Origin: Gammaproteobacteria bacterium
GTDB lineage: Bacteria; Pseudomonadota; Gammaproteobacteria; Burkholderiales; Nitrosomonadaceae
Assembly (NCBI GenBank): GCA_015709615.1
Contig: CP054179.1
Coordinates: 2,542,001-2,606,000 of the forward strand
Direction of reading: 5' to 3'
Length of the DNA: 64,000 bases
Position numbers and translations under genes: made by a program. Shown piece by piece: positions 24,823 through 33,862 of this stretch. Position 1 is the first letter of the stretch. Every line of letters starts with the position of its first letter. The notes under the pieces were generated by a model. That model was not told the origin of the DNA. It searched no databases and saw nothing but the letters and a program-made list of their open reading frames with translations.

Positions 24823-25995
24823 TTACGATACATCGTCGCGCCAGTCATAGCCGAGGATGCCTTGCATCAGGCGCACGAGATAAAAACTTAACCAATTCAC
24901 CAGATAGTTGCGCCACGAAAAAATCCTTTTGTCGGCCGGTGTAACCGGGATCGATTCCTGTTCGATCGCAGTCTTTAGGCTGAGTCTTAATGCAGCGGCG
25001 AATGACCGGTCTTTGATCAGAACATTGGCCTCGCGCGCCAGCAGCAAGCTGAAAGGATCAATATTCGAGGAACCTACCGTGGCCCAATATTGATCGATGA
25101 CAGCGACTTTGGCGTGCAGATAACTGCGATTATATTCGTAAATTTTTATGCCCGCTGCCAGCAGGTTCTCGTATAACGCTTGCGTGGCATGGTACTGCAA
25201 GCGGTATTCGATTTTGCCTTGCAGCAAAAGTTCGACTTGCACGCCGCGCCGGGCGGCATTTTTCAGCGCGTTGCTGAATTTTCTTCCCGGCAGGAAGTAG
25301 GCATTGGCGATGATGATTTCGCTGCGCGCTTGGTTAATGGCATCCAGATAAGCGTGCTCAATGTCATGCCGGTGACGCCAATTATCCCGTATCACCAACG
25401 CAGCACTTTGATTTCCGCTTGGCTTGACCGAAGGTTTTAGCGCGGAAGGATGAACCCAGCGTTTTTTAAAATGAGCCCACGCGACAACCATCCACAGATG
25501 TTTGGCCGCTTGATGGATTTGAACCAGTAGCGGGCCTTGGATCGCGACGGCATAATCAAAGCGCGGGGTCAGATTTTCCGGATTGTGCTGATCATCGATG
25601 ATATTGATTCCGCCGATAAAGGCGATTTGCGCATCGATCACGGTTAATTTTCTGTGCATGCGGCGCAACCGGTAGCGCCGCGGTTTTGAAAAAATAAATT
25701 CCGGACGGAAGATCAGTACTTTGATACCGGTCTGCAGCATACGCTGTATTTCTTCCCGGGGGAGATCCTGAGAGCCGAAGCCATCGAGCAGCAGGTATAC
25801 CGATACACCTCGTTGCGCCGCGCGTATCAGCGCCTCCGCAATTTTTCTGCCGATTGCGTCGTATTCGAAAATATACGTTTCCAGGTGGATTTCAACTTGC
25901 GCCCGATCGATCGCCGCTGCTAATTGCGGGAAATATTCCGCGCCATTTTGCAGCAGAGTGATTTGATTGTTTGCGGCAAAATGAAAATTTCTCAT
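24823..25995 (-). CDS. clsB: Cardiolipin synthase B-like phospholipase D-family protein
   Basis: 390 residues with two HKD motifs: HRKLTVID (His114, Lys116, Asp121) and HAKVAVID (His294, Lys296, Asp301), each followed by the usual GG/GSSN element. There is no N-terminal membrane pair as in ClsA, so it matches ClsB, which condenses phospholipids into cardiolipin at the membrane. The C-terminus has a short hydrophobic stretch (NYLVNWLSFYLVRLMQGIL) that could attach it to the membrane. It lies 36 nt after nadA on the same strand. Confidence 0.9.
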   Translation of the reverse strand: MRNFHFAANNQITLLQNGAEYFPQLAAAIDRAQVEIHLETYIFEYDAIGRKIAEALIRAAQRGVSVYLLLDGFGSQDLPREEIQRMLQTGIKVLIFRPEFIFSKPRRYRLRRMHRKLTVIDAQIAFIGGINIIDDQHNPENLTPRFDYAVAIQGPLLVQIHQAAKHLWMVVAWAHFKKRWVHPSALKPSVKPSGNQSAALVIRDNWRHRHDIEHAYLDAINQARSEIIIANAYFLPGRKFSNALKNAARRGVQVELLLQGKIEYRLQYHATQALYENLLAAGIKIYEYNRSYLHAKVAVIDQYWATVGSSNIDPFSLLLAREANVLIKDRSFAAALRLSLKTAIEQESIPVTPADKRIFSWRNYLVNWLSFYLVRLMQGILGYDWRDDVS

Positions 25996-26031
25996 GCGGC
26001 GGATTTTCAGGCATGGATTGACGCCACGCGG

Positions 26032-27129
26032 CTACGAGATTTTCAGCATTCTATCCAACGCGATCCTCGCCAGTTTGGCCTCATCCTCGGGGACTTTGAT
26101 CTGATTCACCACATTGCCGTTGACCAAATTCTCCAGCGCCCAAGCCAAGTGCTGCGGATCGATCCGCGCCATGGTCGAGCACATGCACACCATCGGCGAC
26201 ATAAACTGCACAATTTTATCTTGCGCTTTGAATTCTTCCGCGATGCGGCTGACCAGGTTCAATTCGGTGCCGACCAGCCAACGCGTGCCGCTTTTTGCTG
26301 CTGCGATGGTTTTAATGATGTATTCCGTCGAACCGACATAATCCGACGCCTTGCAGACTTCAAAACTGCACTCCGGGTGCGAAATGACGATGCCGTCGGG
26401 ATGCTGATTGCGAAAACGTATGATATGGTGCGGTTGGAACATTTGATGCACCGAGCAATGGCCTTTCCACAATAGAATTTTGGCTTTTTTGATTTGTTCT
26501 TCAGTCAACCCGCCCATGGGTTCGTCAAAATTCCATACCGCCATTTCCTCCAACGGAATACCTAATTGATGTCCGCTCCAGCGCCCCAGGTGCTGATCGG
26601 GAAAGAACAGTACTTTTTCGCGTTGCTGGAATGACCATTGCAGAATCTTACCGGCGTTGCTGGAGGTGCAAACAATGCCGCCATGCTCGCCGCAAAAAGC
26701 TTTGAGATCGGCGGCAGAGTTGATGTAGGTGACCGGCGTAATCACTTCATCGGGATCGAGTATGTCGGCAAGCTCACGCCAAGCGCGCTCGACATTGGCG
26801 AGATTGGCCATATCGGCCATGGAACAGCCGGCCGCCATGTCGGGCAGGATTGCGATTTGCTCCGGACTGGAGAGCATATCCGCAACTTCCGCCATAAAGT
26901 GAACGCCGCAGAAAACCAGATAATCCGCATCCGTTTGCGCGGCAAGATGGGAAAGTTTTAAGGAATCGCCGGTAAGATCGGCGTGCCGGTACACATCGGC
27001 GCGCTGATAATGGTGCGCCAGAATGACGGCGCGCTTTCCCAACGCTTTTTTTGCGGCGACAATGCGTTGCGCGCATACTTCGTCCTGCAGTAGATCATAG
27101 TGTTCAAATTCAAGGGCTTGTTGATGCAT
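26032..27129 (-). CDS. nadA: Quinolinate synthase A
   Basis: 365 residues. It condenses iminoaspartate with dihydroxyacetone phosphate to quinolinate in NAD synthesis and needs a 4Fe-4S cluster. Three cluster cysteines are recognisable in conserved settings: LVFCGVHFMAEVA, IVCTSSNAGKI and MVCMCSTMARI. Also AHHYQRADVYRHADLTGDS near the N-terminus and SHPECSFEVCKASD. nadB and nadC are not nearby. First gene of the minus-strand row nadA-clsB-tsaC-cbbY. Confidence 0.96.
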   Translation of the reverse strand: MHQQALEFEHYDLLQDEVCAQRIVAAKKALGKRAVILAHHYQRADVYRHADLTGDSLKLSHLAAQTDADYLVFCGVHFMAEVADMLSSPEQIAILPDMAAGCSMADMANLANVERAWRELADILDPDEVITPVTYINSAADLKAFCGEHGGIVCTSSNAGKILQWSFQQREKVLFFPDQHLGRWSGHQLGIPLEEMAVWNFDEPMGGLTEEQIKKAKILLWKGHCSVHQMFQPHHIIRFRNQHPDGIVISHPECSFEVCKASDYVGSTEYIIKTIAAAKSGTRWLVGTELNLVSRIAEEFKAQDKIVQFMSPMVCMCSTMARIDPQHLAWALENLVNGNVVNQIKVPEDEAKLARIALDRMLKIS

Positions 27130-27233
27130 TGCAGTTCATTGATCCCAGTTTGTTAATGGCATGATGCACATTACTCTACATCAAAATATAAATTCAAGTT
27201 GAAATTTAAAGGTCCGGTGCCGGGATCGATTCG

Positions 27234-27262
27234 TTAAACCGGAATTAGTGTTCTGTTATAAT
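27234..27262 (+). promoter_or_regulatory. Putative promoter for the lptC-rpoN operon
   Basis: A perfect TATAAT at 27257-27262 with a poor -35 (TTAAAC, 27234-27239, 17-nt spacer) in the 213-bp nadA-lptC divergent gap, 80 bp before the lptC ATG. Confidence 0.4.
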
Positions 27263-27342
27263 TCAAAAAAATGAAATGTGTAACCGGCAGCGTTCGAGTG
27301 ATTCCGGATGTTTGTGAATAAAGAAACGAGTACTATTTCCCC

Positions 27343-27918
27343 ATGAGCGATCGCTTGAATCTCAAATCTCCTTTGATTTTTTTGGTCTTGTTGATTGTAT
27401 TGACATTCTGGCTCGATCGCGTGACCCGTCCGCCGGAGCAGACCAAAGACGGCGATCTGAATCGCAATCCGGATTATATTGTGGAAGATTTATCCGGTAT
27501 CCGTATGGATTACGAACGCTCAATTGAGCGTAAGTTTACCGCGGAAAAGCTATTTTACTATCTGGATGAGAAGGTTACGGAGCTGGAGCAAGTCAATTTC
27601 ACCAATACGGAACCGGAAAAGCCGCTGATACGCATGTTTGCCGACCGGGCGGTGGTGAAAAGTAAAGGTCAGGATATTTATTTAATGGGTAATGTGACGG
27701 CGGTCAGAGGAATGGATGGGGAGAAAAGCAAGATCACGTTAACGACACATTTCTTGCATCTTATCCCGGATGAAAGTTTGATTAAAACGGATCAGCCTGT
27801 GACCATTTCCCGATTTAATACCACGGTTAATGCGAATGGACTGGAATTCAATAACCGCATTGGGATGATAGAGCTGTTATCCAATGTCAGAGCGGTCAAT
27901 AAAAAAAGTAATCGATAA
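27343..27918 (+). CDS. lptC: LPS export protein LptC
   Basis: 191 residues: one N-terminal membrane anchor (SPLIFLVLLIVLTFWLD) and a periplasmic beta-jellyroll (GNVTAVRGMDGEKSKITLTT, with the family-type LDE...TNTEPEKP opening). It links the LptBFG transporter to LptA in lipopolysaccharide transport. lptA follows after 3 nt. kdsC/kdsD, often upstream of lptC, are not here; the neighbour is divergent nadA. Confidence 0.93.
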   Translation: MSDRLNLKSPLIFLVLLIVLTFWLDRVTRPPEQTKDGDLNRNPDYIVEDLSGIRMDYERSIERKFTAEKLFYYLDEKVTELEQVNFTNTEPEKPLIRMFADRAVVKSKGQDIYLMGNVTAVRGMDGEKSKITLTTHFLHLIPDESLIKTDQPVTISRFNTTVNANGLEFNNRIGMIELLSNVRAVNKKSNR

Positions 27919-27921
27919 AAT

Positions 27922-28452
27922 ATGAAAATATTGTTTGCTATCGTTTTTTGCGGTTTGTTTCTTATGCAATCCGCCAGTGCTGAACGCGGTGACCGCGAAA
28001 AGCCGATTCATCTGGAAGCGGATCGCGCTACGGTGGAGGATGTGAATCGTAAGGAAGGCAGCCGGATTAGCACATTTACCGGGAATGTCGTGCTGACTCA
28101 AGGTACGCTGCGCATACTGGCCGATAAATTGGTAATGAAAGAGGATGCGCAAGGATTCCGCCATGCCACAGCCACAGGGAACTTGGTCAGTTTTCGCCAG
28201 AAACGCGATCGCATGGATGAATACGTTGAAGGATGGAGCGAGCGAGCGGAGTACGACAGTAAGACGGACAAGATTGAATTATTTCGCCAGGCGCGATTAA
28301 AGCGTGGTTCCGATGAGGTGCATGGCGACTATATTTCCTACGACATGGGCACCGAGTTTTTCAAGGTTGTCGGCAGCAAAGAGCGCGGTATCGAGACGGG
28401 GCCAGACAAACGGGTACGCATCACGATTCAGCCTAAAAATAAATCCGAATAA
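27922..28452 (+). CDS. lptA: LPS periplasmic bridge protein LptA
   Basis: 176 residues. Signal peptide ending ASA (about residue 20), then an OstA-like beta-jellyroll: KPIHLEADRATVED, STFTGNVVLTQGTLRI, ADKLVMKEDAQGFRHATATG and a basic C-terminus. It forms the filament carrying LPS across the periplasm. Spacing of 3 nt to lptC and 37 nt to lptB indicates one operon. Confidence 0.95.
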   Translation: MKILFAIVFCGLFLMQSASAERGDREKPIHLEADRATVEDVNRKEGSRISTFTGNVVLTQGTLRILADKLVMKEDAQGFRHATATGNLVSFRQKRDRMDEYVEGWSERAEYDSKTDKIELFRQARLKRGSDEVHGDYISYDMGTEFFKVVGSKERGIETGPDKRVRITIQPKNKSE

Positions 28453-28489
28453 TGAATCATCGATTGAAGAACGCAAGAAGTTTCAGAAA

Positions 28490-29212
28490 ATGAGTGAATT
28501 AAAGGCGAATAATTTAAAGAAACGCTATAAGTCGCGCACGGTGGTGCAGGATGTTTCTTTTTCGCTCGGTAGCGGTGAGGTGATTGGTTTACTGGGACCC
28601 AATGGCGCCGGTAAAACTACTTGCTTTTATATGATCGTCGGTTTGGTGCCGCTGGATGGTGGCGGGATTTATTTGAACGATCAGGATTTGGGACAACTGG
28701 CGATTCATCAGCGCGCCAAACTCGGGTTGAGTTATTTGCCGCAAGAAGCATCGATTTTCCGCCGCATGACGGTGGAAGAAAATATCCTGGCGGTACTGGA
28801 GTTGCAGAATTTTGATGAAGACACGAAACAACGGCATTTAGATGACTTATTACACGATTTGCACATCAGTCATCTGCGCGATAATTCCGCGATCAGCCTG
28901 TCCGGAGGTGAACGCCGCCGTGTTGAGATAGCGCGCGCATTGGCATCACAGCCGCGCTTTATTCTGCTGGATGAACCTTTCGCAGGCGTTGATCCGATTG
29001 CCGTCATCGATATTCAGAAAGTGATCGCCTTCCTTAAAGAACGGGAGATTGGTGTGCTCATTACCGATCATAATGTGCGCGAGACTCTAGGAATTTGTGA
29101 CCGGGCTTATATCATCAGTGAAGGCCACGTGCTGGCTCAAGGTAAACCTGAAGAGATTATTGATAATGAAAAAGTTAGGGAAGTTTATTTGGGAGAACAT
29201 TTCCGCTTGTAA
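28490..29212 (+). CDS. lptB: LPS export ABC transporter ATPase LptB
   Basis: 240 residues from ATG 28490; the frame is open upstream through lptA in another phase, but homology starts at MSELKANNLKKRYK. Walker A GPNGAGKT (about 36-43), Q-loop in LPQEASIFRRMTVEENI, signature LSGGERRRVEIARAL, Walker B FILLDEPFAGVDP and H-loop ITDHNVRETL. It powers LPS extraction with LptF and LptG, which are elsewhere. Confidence 0.98.
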   Translation: MSELKANNLKKRYKSRTVVQDVSFSLGSGEVIGLLGPNGAGKTTCFYMIVGLVPLDGGGIYLNDQDLGQLAIHQRAKLGLSYLPQEASIFRRMTVEENILAVLELQNFDEDTKQRHLDDLLHDLHISHLRDNSAISLSGGERRRVEIARALASQPRFILLDEPFAGVDPIAVIDIQKVIAFLKEREIGVLITDHNVRETLGICDRAYIISEGHVLAQGKPEEIIDNEKVREVYLGEHFRL

Positions 29213-29268
29213 TATAGGATGAGTCAACTGAAGCTGAACCGTTTATCGACAACAGTTTTTTCAGGATT

Positions 29269-30717
29269 ATGAAGCCTACACTCCAATTAAAGGTATCACA
29301 GCAACTCAAACTCACGCCGCAACTGCAACAATCCATCCGGCTATTGCAGTTATCTACACTCGATCTTAATCAAGAAATTGAAAGAATGGTGCAAGAGAAT
29401 CCATTGCTGGAAATAGTCGAGGATTGGAATGCACCGTCGGCTGACGATTCCTATGAGCATGCGCAATCGGCTGCGGAATCAGCGGATTCTGACGGCGCTT
29501 CAGCAACAGACGAAATTGCCGAAGCTAAAGCAGAGCAGGAAGATAGTTTTCCGCAGGATTCCGAATGGCAGCAAGAAAGTATCTCGTATGGCACGCCTGA
29601 GGACGATGACATGGAAGCGCCGCAGATACCGGATCGGCCATTAAGTCTGCGCGAGCATCTGAATTTTCAGGTTTGCCTGAGCCAGCTTTCCGAGCGTGAG
29701 AAAATAATCATTGGCGTGCTAATTGACAGTCTGGATGATGATGGTTACTTATTACAGGATTTAAATGAGCTGATGACTTTGTTGCTGCCGGAATTGGATA
29801 TCAGTTTCGATGAGATGCAAAGCGCGCTGCAGCATTTGCAGCGTTTCGATCCGGCAGGCGTAGGCGCGCGCAATTTGCAGGAATGTCTGGTATTGCAGTT
29901 ACAGGTAATGCCCGGCAATGTCGATCATCGCGAGCAAGCGATTAAGGTAGTGCAGGAGTATCTGGAAATTCTGGCATCGCATGATTTCAGTCAGATAAAG
30001 AAGCTATTGGCCTGTGACGACGATACTTTGCGGGCTATCAACAAGTTGATTACCGGTTTAAATCCCAAACCGGGCGCTCAATTTGGTTCCTATAGCGAAC
30101 GCTACATCGTGCCGGATATTACCGTGACGAAAAAGGATGGCGCATGGGTGGCGAATCTGAACAGCCATGCCATGCCGCGTCTCAATATCAATCATCTCTA
30201 TGCTAACATACTCAAACAGGAGCATCGCTCCGCGCATCAGTTGATCAGTCAGCTGAATGAAGCCAAATGGTTAATTAAAAATATTGAACAACGTTCCAAT
30301 ACCATTTTGAAAGTAGCTAGTGCAATTGTGGAACGGCAACAGCAATTTTTTGAGCATGGCGAAGTTGCGATGCGGCCGCTAGTGCTGCGCGAAATCGCGG
30401 AAACGTTGGATCTGCATGAATCAACAGTATCTCGGGTAACGACACAAAAATTTATGTATACTCCGCGGGGTATTTTTGAGCTTAAATATTTTTTTGGCAG
30501 CCATGTCGCCACGGATACAGGAGGAGCCTGTTCGGCTACGGCTATTCGTGCGCTGATCAAGCAATTGGTACAGGAAGAAAATCCAAGAAAGCCACTGAGC
30601 GATAATAAAATTGCAAGTATTCTTGAGCAACAAGGCATAGTCGTTGCGCGTCGAACCATAGCGAAGTACCGGGAATCATTGCAGATTCCGGCGGCCAATC
30701 TTCGCAAGTCTTTTTAA
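29269..30717 (+). CDS. rpoN: RNA polymerase sigma-54 factor
   Basis: 482 residues. Region I Gln/Leu-rich (LKLTPQLQQSIRLLQLSTLD), acidic region II (about 55-125), core-binding and HTH domains, and the RpoN box ARRTIAKYR at about 460-468. It needs enhancer-binding activators and directs genes for nitrogen, flagella and others. The lptB-rpoN-hpf-ptsN order is the conserved proteobacterial one. The ihfA gene in this window supplies a usual partner at sigma-54 promoters. Confidence 0.98.
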   Translation: MKPTLQLKVSQQLKLTPQLQQSIRLLQLSTLDLNQEIERMVQENPLLEIVEDWNAPSADDSYEHAQSAAESADSDGASATDEIAEAKAEQEDSFPQDSEWQQESISYGTPEDDDMEAPQIPDRPLSLREHLNFQVCLSQLSEREKIIIGVLIDSLDDDGYLLQDLNELMTLLLPELDISFDEMQSALQHLQRFDPAGVGARNLQECLVLQLQVMPGNVDHREQAIKVVQEYLEILASHDFSQIKKLLACDDDTLRAINKLITGLNPKPGAQFGSYSERYIVPDITVTKKDGAWVANLNSHAMPRLNINHLYANILKQEHRSAHQLISQLNEAKWLIKNIEQRSNTILKVASAIVERQQQFFEHGEVAMRPLVLREIAETLDLHESTVSRVTTQKFMYTPRGIFELKYFFGSHVATDTGGACSATAIRALIKQLVQEENPRKPLSDNKIASILEQQGIVVARRTIAKYRESLQIPAANLRKSF

Positions 30718-30736
30718 TCAAATTAGAGGAAGGATA

Positions 30737-31063
30737 ATGAACTTAAAACTTACCGGTAACCATGTTGAGATTACTGATGCCATGCGTGATTATGTCACTT
30801 CAAAGATCAGTAAAATTACACGTCATTTTGATCATGTGATCGATGTCAGTGTCATTTTATCGGTTGAGAAGCTCAAACAGAAAGCGGAAGCGAATGTTCA
30901 TATACGCGGTAAGGATATTTTTGTCGAAACCGACAGTGAAGACATGTATGCATCGATCGACAGTCTGGTAGACAAATTGGACCGGCAAATCCTCAAACAT
31001 AAGGAAAAAAATCTTGAGCGGCGTAATCACGGCTCGTTGAAAGATCAAGACCTGGAGCAATAA
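30737..31063 (+). CDS. hpf: Ribosome hibernation promoting factor, short form
   Basis: 108 residues, the short HPF/YhbH form without the C-terminal dimerisation domain. Beta-alpha fold with MNLKLTGNHVEITDAMRDYV and HIRGKDIFVETDSEDMYASI, DSLVDKLDRQILKHKEK. It binds the 30S decoding centre and helps 100S formation in stationary phase, a state that slow-growing nitrifiers often face. Good ribosome binding site GAGGAAGG. Confidence 0.95.
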   Translation: MNLKLTGNHVEITDAMRDYVTSKISKITRHFDHVIDVSVILSVEKLKQKAEANVHIRGKDIFVETDSEDMYASIDSLVDKLDRQILKHKEKNLERRNHGSLKDQDLEQ

Positions 31064-31128
31064 TAGTTGTGGCATCATGCTTTACGCATGATGAGCATCA
31101 TCATTCCAATGAAATCATTCCATTTTTC

Positions 31129-31596
31129 ATGAATCAAATTTCGCAACTGCTGCCCATGACAAACGTCATTGTCGATCTTGATGTCGGCAGCAAAAAACGT
31201 GTTTTTGAACAAGCCGGCTTGTTATTTGAAAATACGAATCAGATTGCGCGCAGCCAGGTTTTTGACAGCTTGTTTGCACGCGAGAAACTGGGTTCAACCG
31301 GCTTAGGGCAAGGTGTCGCTATTCCGCATGGCCGGATTAAAGGGTTGCGCGAAGCAATCGCGGCGCTGGTGACGATGAAAGAAGCGATCCCGTTCGATGC
31401 ACCTGACGGTCAACCGGTTAATATTGCCTGTATTTTGTTAGTTCCGGAAAAGGCCACTGACAAGCACTTGCAGATTTTGAGCGAGCTGGCGCAAATGTTC
31501 AGCGATAAGCAATTTCGAGATAGCATCCTGAAATGCAAGGATGCCGCGCAGATCCATAAGCTGATTACGGACTGGGAACCCAATGTCACGAATTAG
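31129..31596 (+). CDS. ptsN: Nitrogen-PTS EIIA protein PtsN
   Basis: 155 residues from ATG 31129, which matches family length; an upstream GTG at 31069 adds 20 unlike residues. EIIA-Ntr fold with phosphoacceptor His67 in GVAIPHGRIKG. It receives phosphate from EI-Ntr via NPr/HPr and regulates K+ transport and nitrogen or carbon balance. No permease is attached. It overlaps hprK by 14 nt. The Kup K+ transporter further right is a different system, and no link can be claimed. Confidence 0.94.
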   Translation: MNQISQLLPMTNVIVDLDVGSKKRVFEQAGLLFENTNQIARSQVFDSLFAREKLGSTGLGQGVAIPHGRIKGLREAIAALVTMKEAIPFDAPDGQPVNIACILLVPEKATDKHLQILSELAQMFSDKQFRDSILKCKDAAQIHKLITDWEPNVTN

Positions 31597-32536
31597 TATT
31601 GCACAGCTGTTCGAGGATAAGAAAGACAAACTCAAACTGACCTGGATCACCGGGCAGGCCGGCGCCGATATCGAGCTCAGCGACGAGGAAATAGCGCAAT
31701 CTGGCCAGGGCATGATCGGTCATTTGAATTTCATCCATCCGGATTGGATTCAGGTGATCAGCAGCGATGAAATTCATTATTTGAACAAACTGGACGCGGC
31801 TGCGTTGGAAAAAAAGATCAATCAGCTGACGCAGATTAATCTGGCTTGCATCATCGTCGCGGACAATGCCGAAGTGCCGCCGCCGATCTTCAACATGGCC
31901 AGTGCAAATAATATTCCCTTGCTGCATTCACCCTATCCCGGCCTGGAAGTGATCTGGCTGATCCGTACTTATCTGAGCACCGCGTTGGCACCCTCTTGCA
32001 GCTTGCATGGCGTGCTGCTGGACGTGCTCGGCATGGGGGTGATGATAACCGGCGAAAGCGGGGTCGGTAAAAGTGAATTGGCGCTGGAATTGATCAGCCG
32101 CGGTCACGGTTTGGTTGCCGATGACGTGGTGGAATTGCGGCGCATTGCACCGGAAACTCTGGAAGGCCGCTGTCCGCCGATGCTGCGGGATTATCTGGAA
32201 GTGCGCGGTCTGGGTATGCTGAATATCCGTACCATTTTTGGCGAAACGGCAGTGCGGCGGCGTAAGAATATGAAATTGATCGTGCACTTGCAAAATAGCG
32301 GAGGATCCAGCTCGGGTGCTCTGGAGCGCTTGCCGATCAGTGATCTCACCGAGAACATCATGAATGTCGATATCCGCAAGGTTGTGATTCCCGTGGCGGC
32401 CGGGCGTAATCTGGCTGTTCTAGTGGAAGCGGCGGTGCGCAATTATGTATTGCAATTACGCGGAATCGATGGCACAAAGGAATTTATCGAACGCCACGAG
32501 CGTGAGATGAATAACCAATCGGTCGATAAGAATTAA
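31583..32536 (+). CDS. hprK: HPr kinase/phosphorylase
   Basis: 317 residues. N-terminal DRTGG-like domain (1-130), then the kinase core with Walker A GESGVGKS (157-164), the RGHGLVADDVVELRR loop and the signature LEVRGLGMLNIRTIFGE. It phosphorylates a Ser on HPr and also reverses it. In betaproteobacteria lacking sugar PTS permeases it forms an incomplete regulatory PTS with PtsN. ptsH and ptsI are not in the window. Overlap with ptsN implies translational coupling. Confidence 0.97.
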   Translation: MSRISIAQLFEDKKDKLKLTWITGQAGADIELSDEEIAQSGQGMIGHLNFIHPDWIQVISSDEIHYLNKLDAAALEKKINQLTQINLACIIVADNAEVPPPIFNMASANNIPLLHSPYPGLEVIWLIRTYLSTALAPSCSLHGVLLDVLGMGVMITGESGVGKSELALELISRGHGLVADDVVELRRIAPETLEGRCPPMLRDYLEVRGLGMLNIRTIFGETAVRRRKNMKLIVHLQNSGGSSSGALERLPISDLTENIMNVDIRKVVIPVAAGRNLAVLVEAAVRNYVLQLRGIDGTKEFIERHEREMNNQSVDKN

Positions 32537-32611
32537 TACTCATACAGATATTCTTCTCCTTCGTTTTTTGCAGTCTTTCCGAGAACAAACACCCAGATCT
32601 ATACGGTTTAT

Positions 32612-33226
32612 ATGAACCATCCGCAAACGATTACTTTGGCTTTCACCGGCGCATCCGGCATGCCGTACGGTATTCGTTTGCTGGAAATGCTGTTGCAGCA
32701 AGATAAGCAGGTTTACTTGCTGTATTCAAAAGTGGCGCAAGTGGTGGCGCAACAGGAAATGAGTCTAGCGCTGCCTTCCAGCGCCAAGGAAGCGGAAACC
32801 TTCTTTAACCGTCACTATCGTCTGCCGGACGGGCAACTGCGGGTATTCGGGCGCGAGGAGTGGTTTGCACCGGTTGCTTCCGGCTCCAACCCGGCCGATG
32901 CGATGGTGATTTGTCCCTGTACCATGGGAACCTTAGCTGCGGTAGCTGCAGGCATGAGTCAAAATCTGATCGAACGTGCCGCCGATGTTACATTAAAGGA
33001 AAACCGGCCGCTTATCATCGTGCCGCGGGAAATGCCGTTCTCGGTCATTCATCTGGAAAATATGCTCAAACTGGCGCGTAGCGGCACCGTCATTTTGCCG
33101 GCTAACCCGGGTTTTTATCATCATCCGCAAACAGTGCAGGATTTGGTGGATTTTGTTGTGGCGCGTATCCTCGATCATTTGGGTGTCAAACATAATCTAA
33201 TTGCCCGCTGGGGTGAGGAAAGCTAA
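32612..33226 (+). CDS. ubiX: Flavin prenyltransferase UbiX
   Basis: 204 residues. Flavoprotein fold with LAFTGASGMPYGIRLLE (FMN-binding start), ICPCTMGTLAAVAAG, the NLIERAADVTLKENRPLIIV segment and PREMPFSVIHLENML. It makes the prenylated FMN cofactor for UbiD in ubiquinone synthesis. Ubiquinone is the acceptor of electrons from the hao cluster. It lies 75 nt after hprK. Confidence 0.95.
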   Translation: MNHPQTITLAFTGASGMPYGIRLLEMLLQQDKQVYLLYSKVAQVVAQQEMSLALPSSAKEAETFFNRHYRLPDGQLRVFGREEWFAPVASGSNPADAMVICPCTMGTLAAVAAGMSQNLIERAADVTLKENRPLIIVPREMPFSVIHLENMLKLARSGTVILPANPGFYHHPQTVQDLVDFVVARILDHLGVKHNLIARWGEES

Positions 33227-33247
33227 AACGTGCTTTTTTACGCCGTG

Positions 33248-33862
33248 CTAGCCGGAAGTATTTTGCAGCACTGAAACTGGTGTGAGCTGATGATCCTTGG
33301 TGCGAAAAATCCCCGCCTCGGTTACCACATAATGCATCGAGATGTCGTGTGCTTGGGGATAAACGCTGTCGAGCCGCTGTAGTTCGAATGCCACGCCGAT
33401 GGTAAGCGGTTGATGCTCGTAAGTTGCCAAGGTGCGGTCGAAGTAGCCGCTGCCGTAACCCAACCGGTAACCGTGCCGGTCAAACCCGACCATCGGGATT
33501 ATCACCGCATCCAGCCGGACAATCCGCGTTTCCAACGGTACTGCAATGCCGTAAGCGCCGCTTTTAACCGGCGTGTCCGGCGACCATTCCCGGAAACATA
33601 GCGGTTCATCCTTACCCGTTACTTCCGGTAGCGCCAGCGTTGCGCCGTGCTGCAAGAAATATTCAGCGATAGACCGTGGATCGTATTCACCGCGGAACGG
33701 CCAGTAAATGCCGATGGTCATGTGCTGCGGCTGCGGGAGACCTTGTTTGAGGAAACCGGTGATCGCCCGACTCCATAACTGATGATGTTCCGCCGGTACG
33801 GCTTCGCGGGCGGCAATCAGTTGTTTGCGCAAATTTTTCTTCCACTCCGGCAAGTTATCCAT
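33248..33862 (-). CDS. 5-formyltetrahydrofolate cyclo-ligase family protein
   Basis: 204 residues. ATP-binding N-terminal KKNLRKQLIAAREAV and the family C-terminal signature GYRLGYGSGYFDRTLA, with VDAVIIPMVGFDRHG before it. It converts 5-formyl-THF to 5,10-methenyl-THF in one-carbon metabolism. It overlaps the mutY 3' end by 8 nt on the same strand, so the pair is probably co-transcribed. In many bacteria this gene lies beside the 6S RNA gene; I see no 6S RNA here. Confidence 0.93.
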   Translation of the reverse strand: MDNLPEWKKNLRKQLIAAREAVPAEHHQLWSRAITGFLKQGLPQPQHMTIGIYWPFRGEYDPRSIAEYFLQHGATLALPEVTGKDEPLCFREWSPDTPVKSGAYGIAVPLETRIVRLDAVIIPMVGFDRHGYRLGYGSGYFDRTLATYEHQPLTIGVAFELQRLDSVYPQAHDISMHYVVTEAGIFRTKDHQLTPVSVLQNTSG

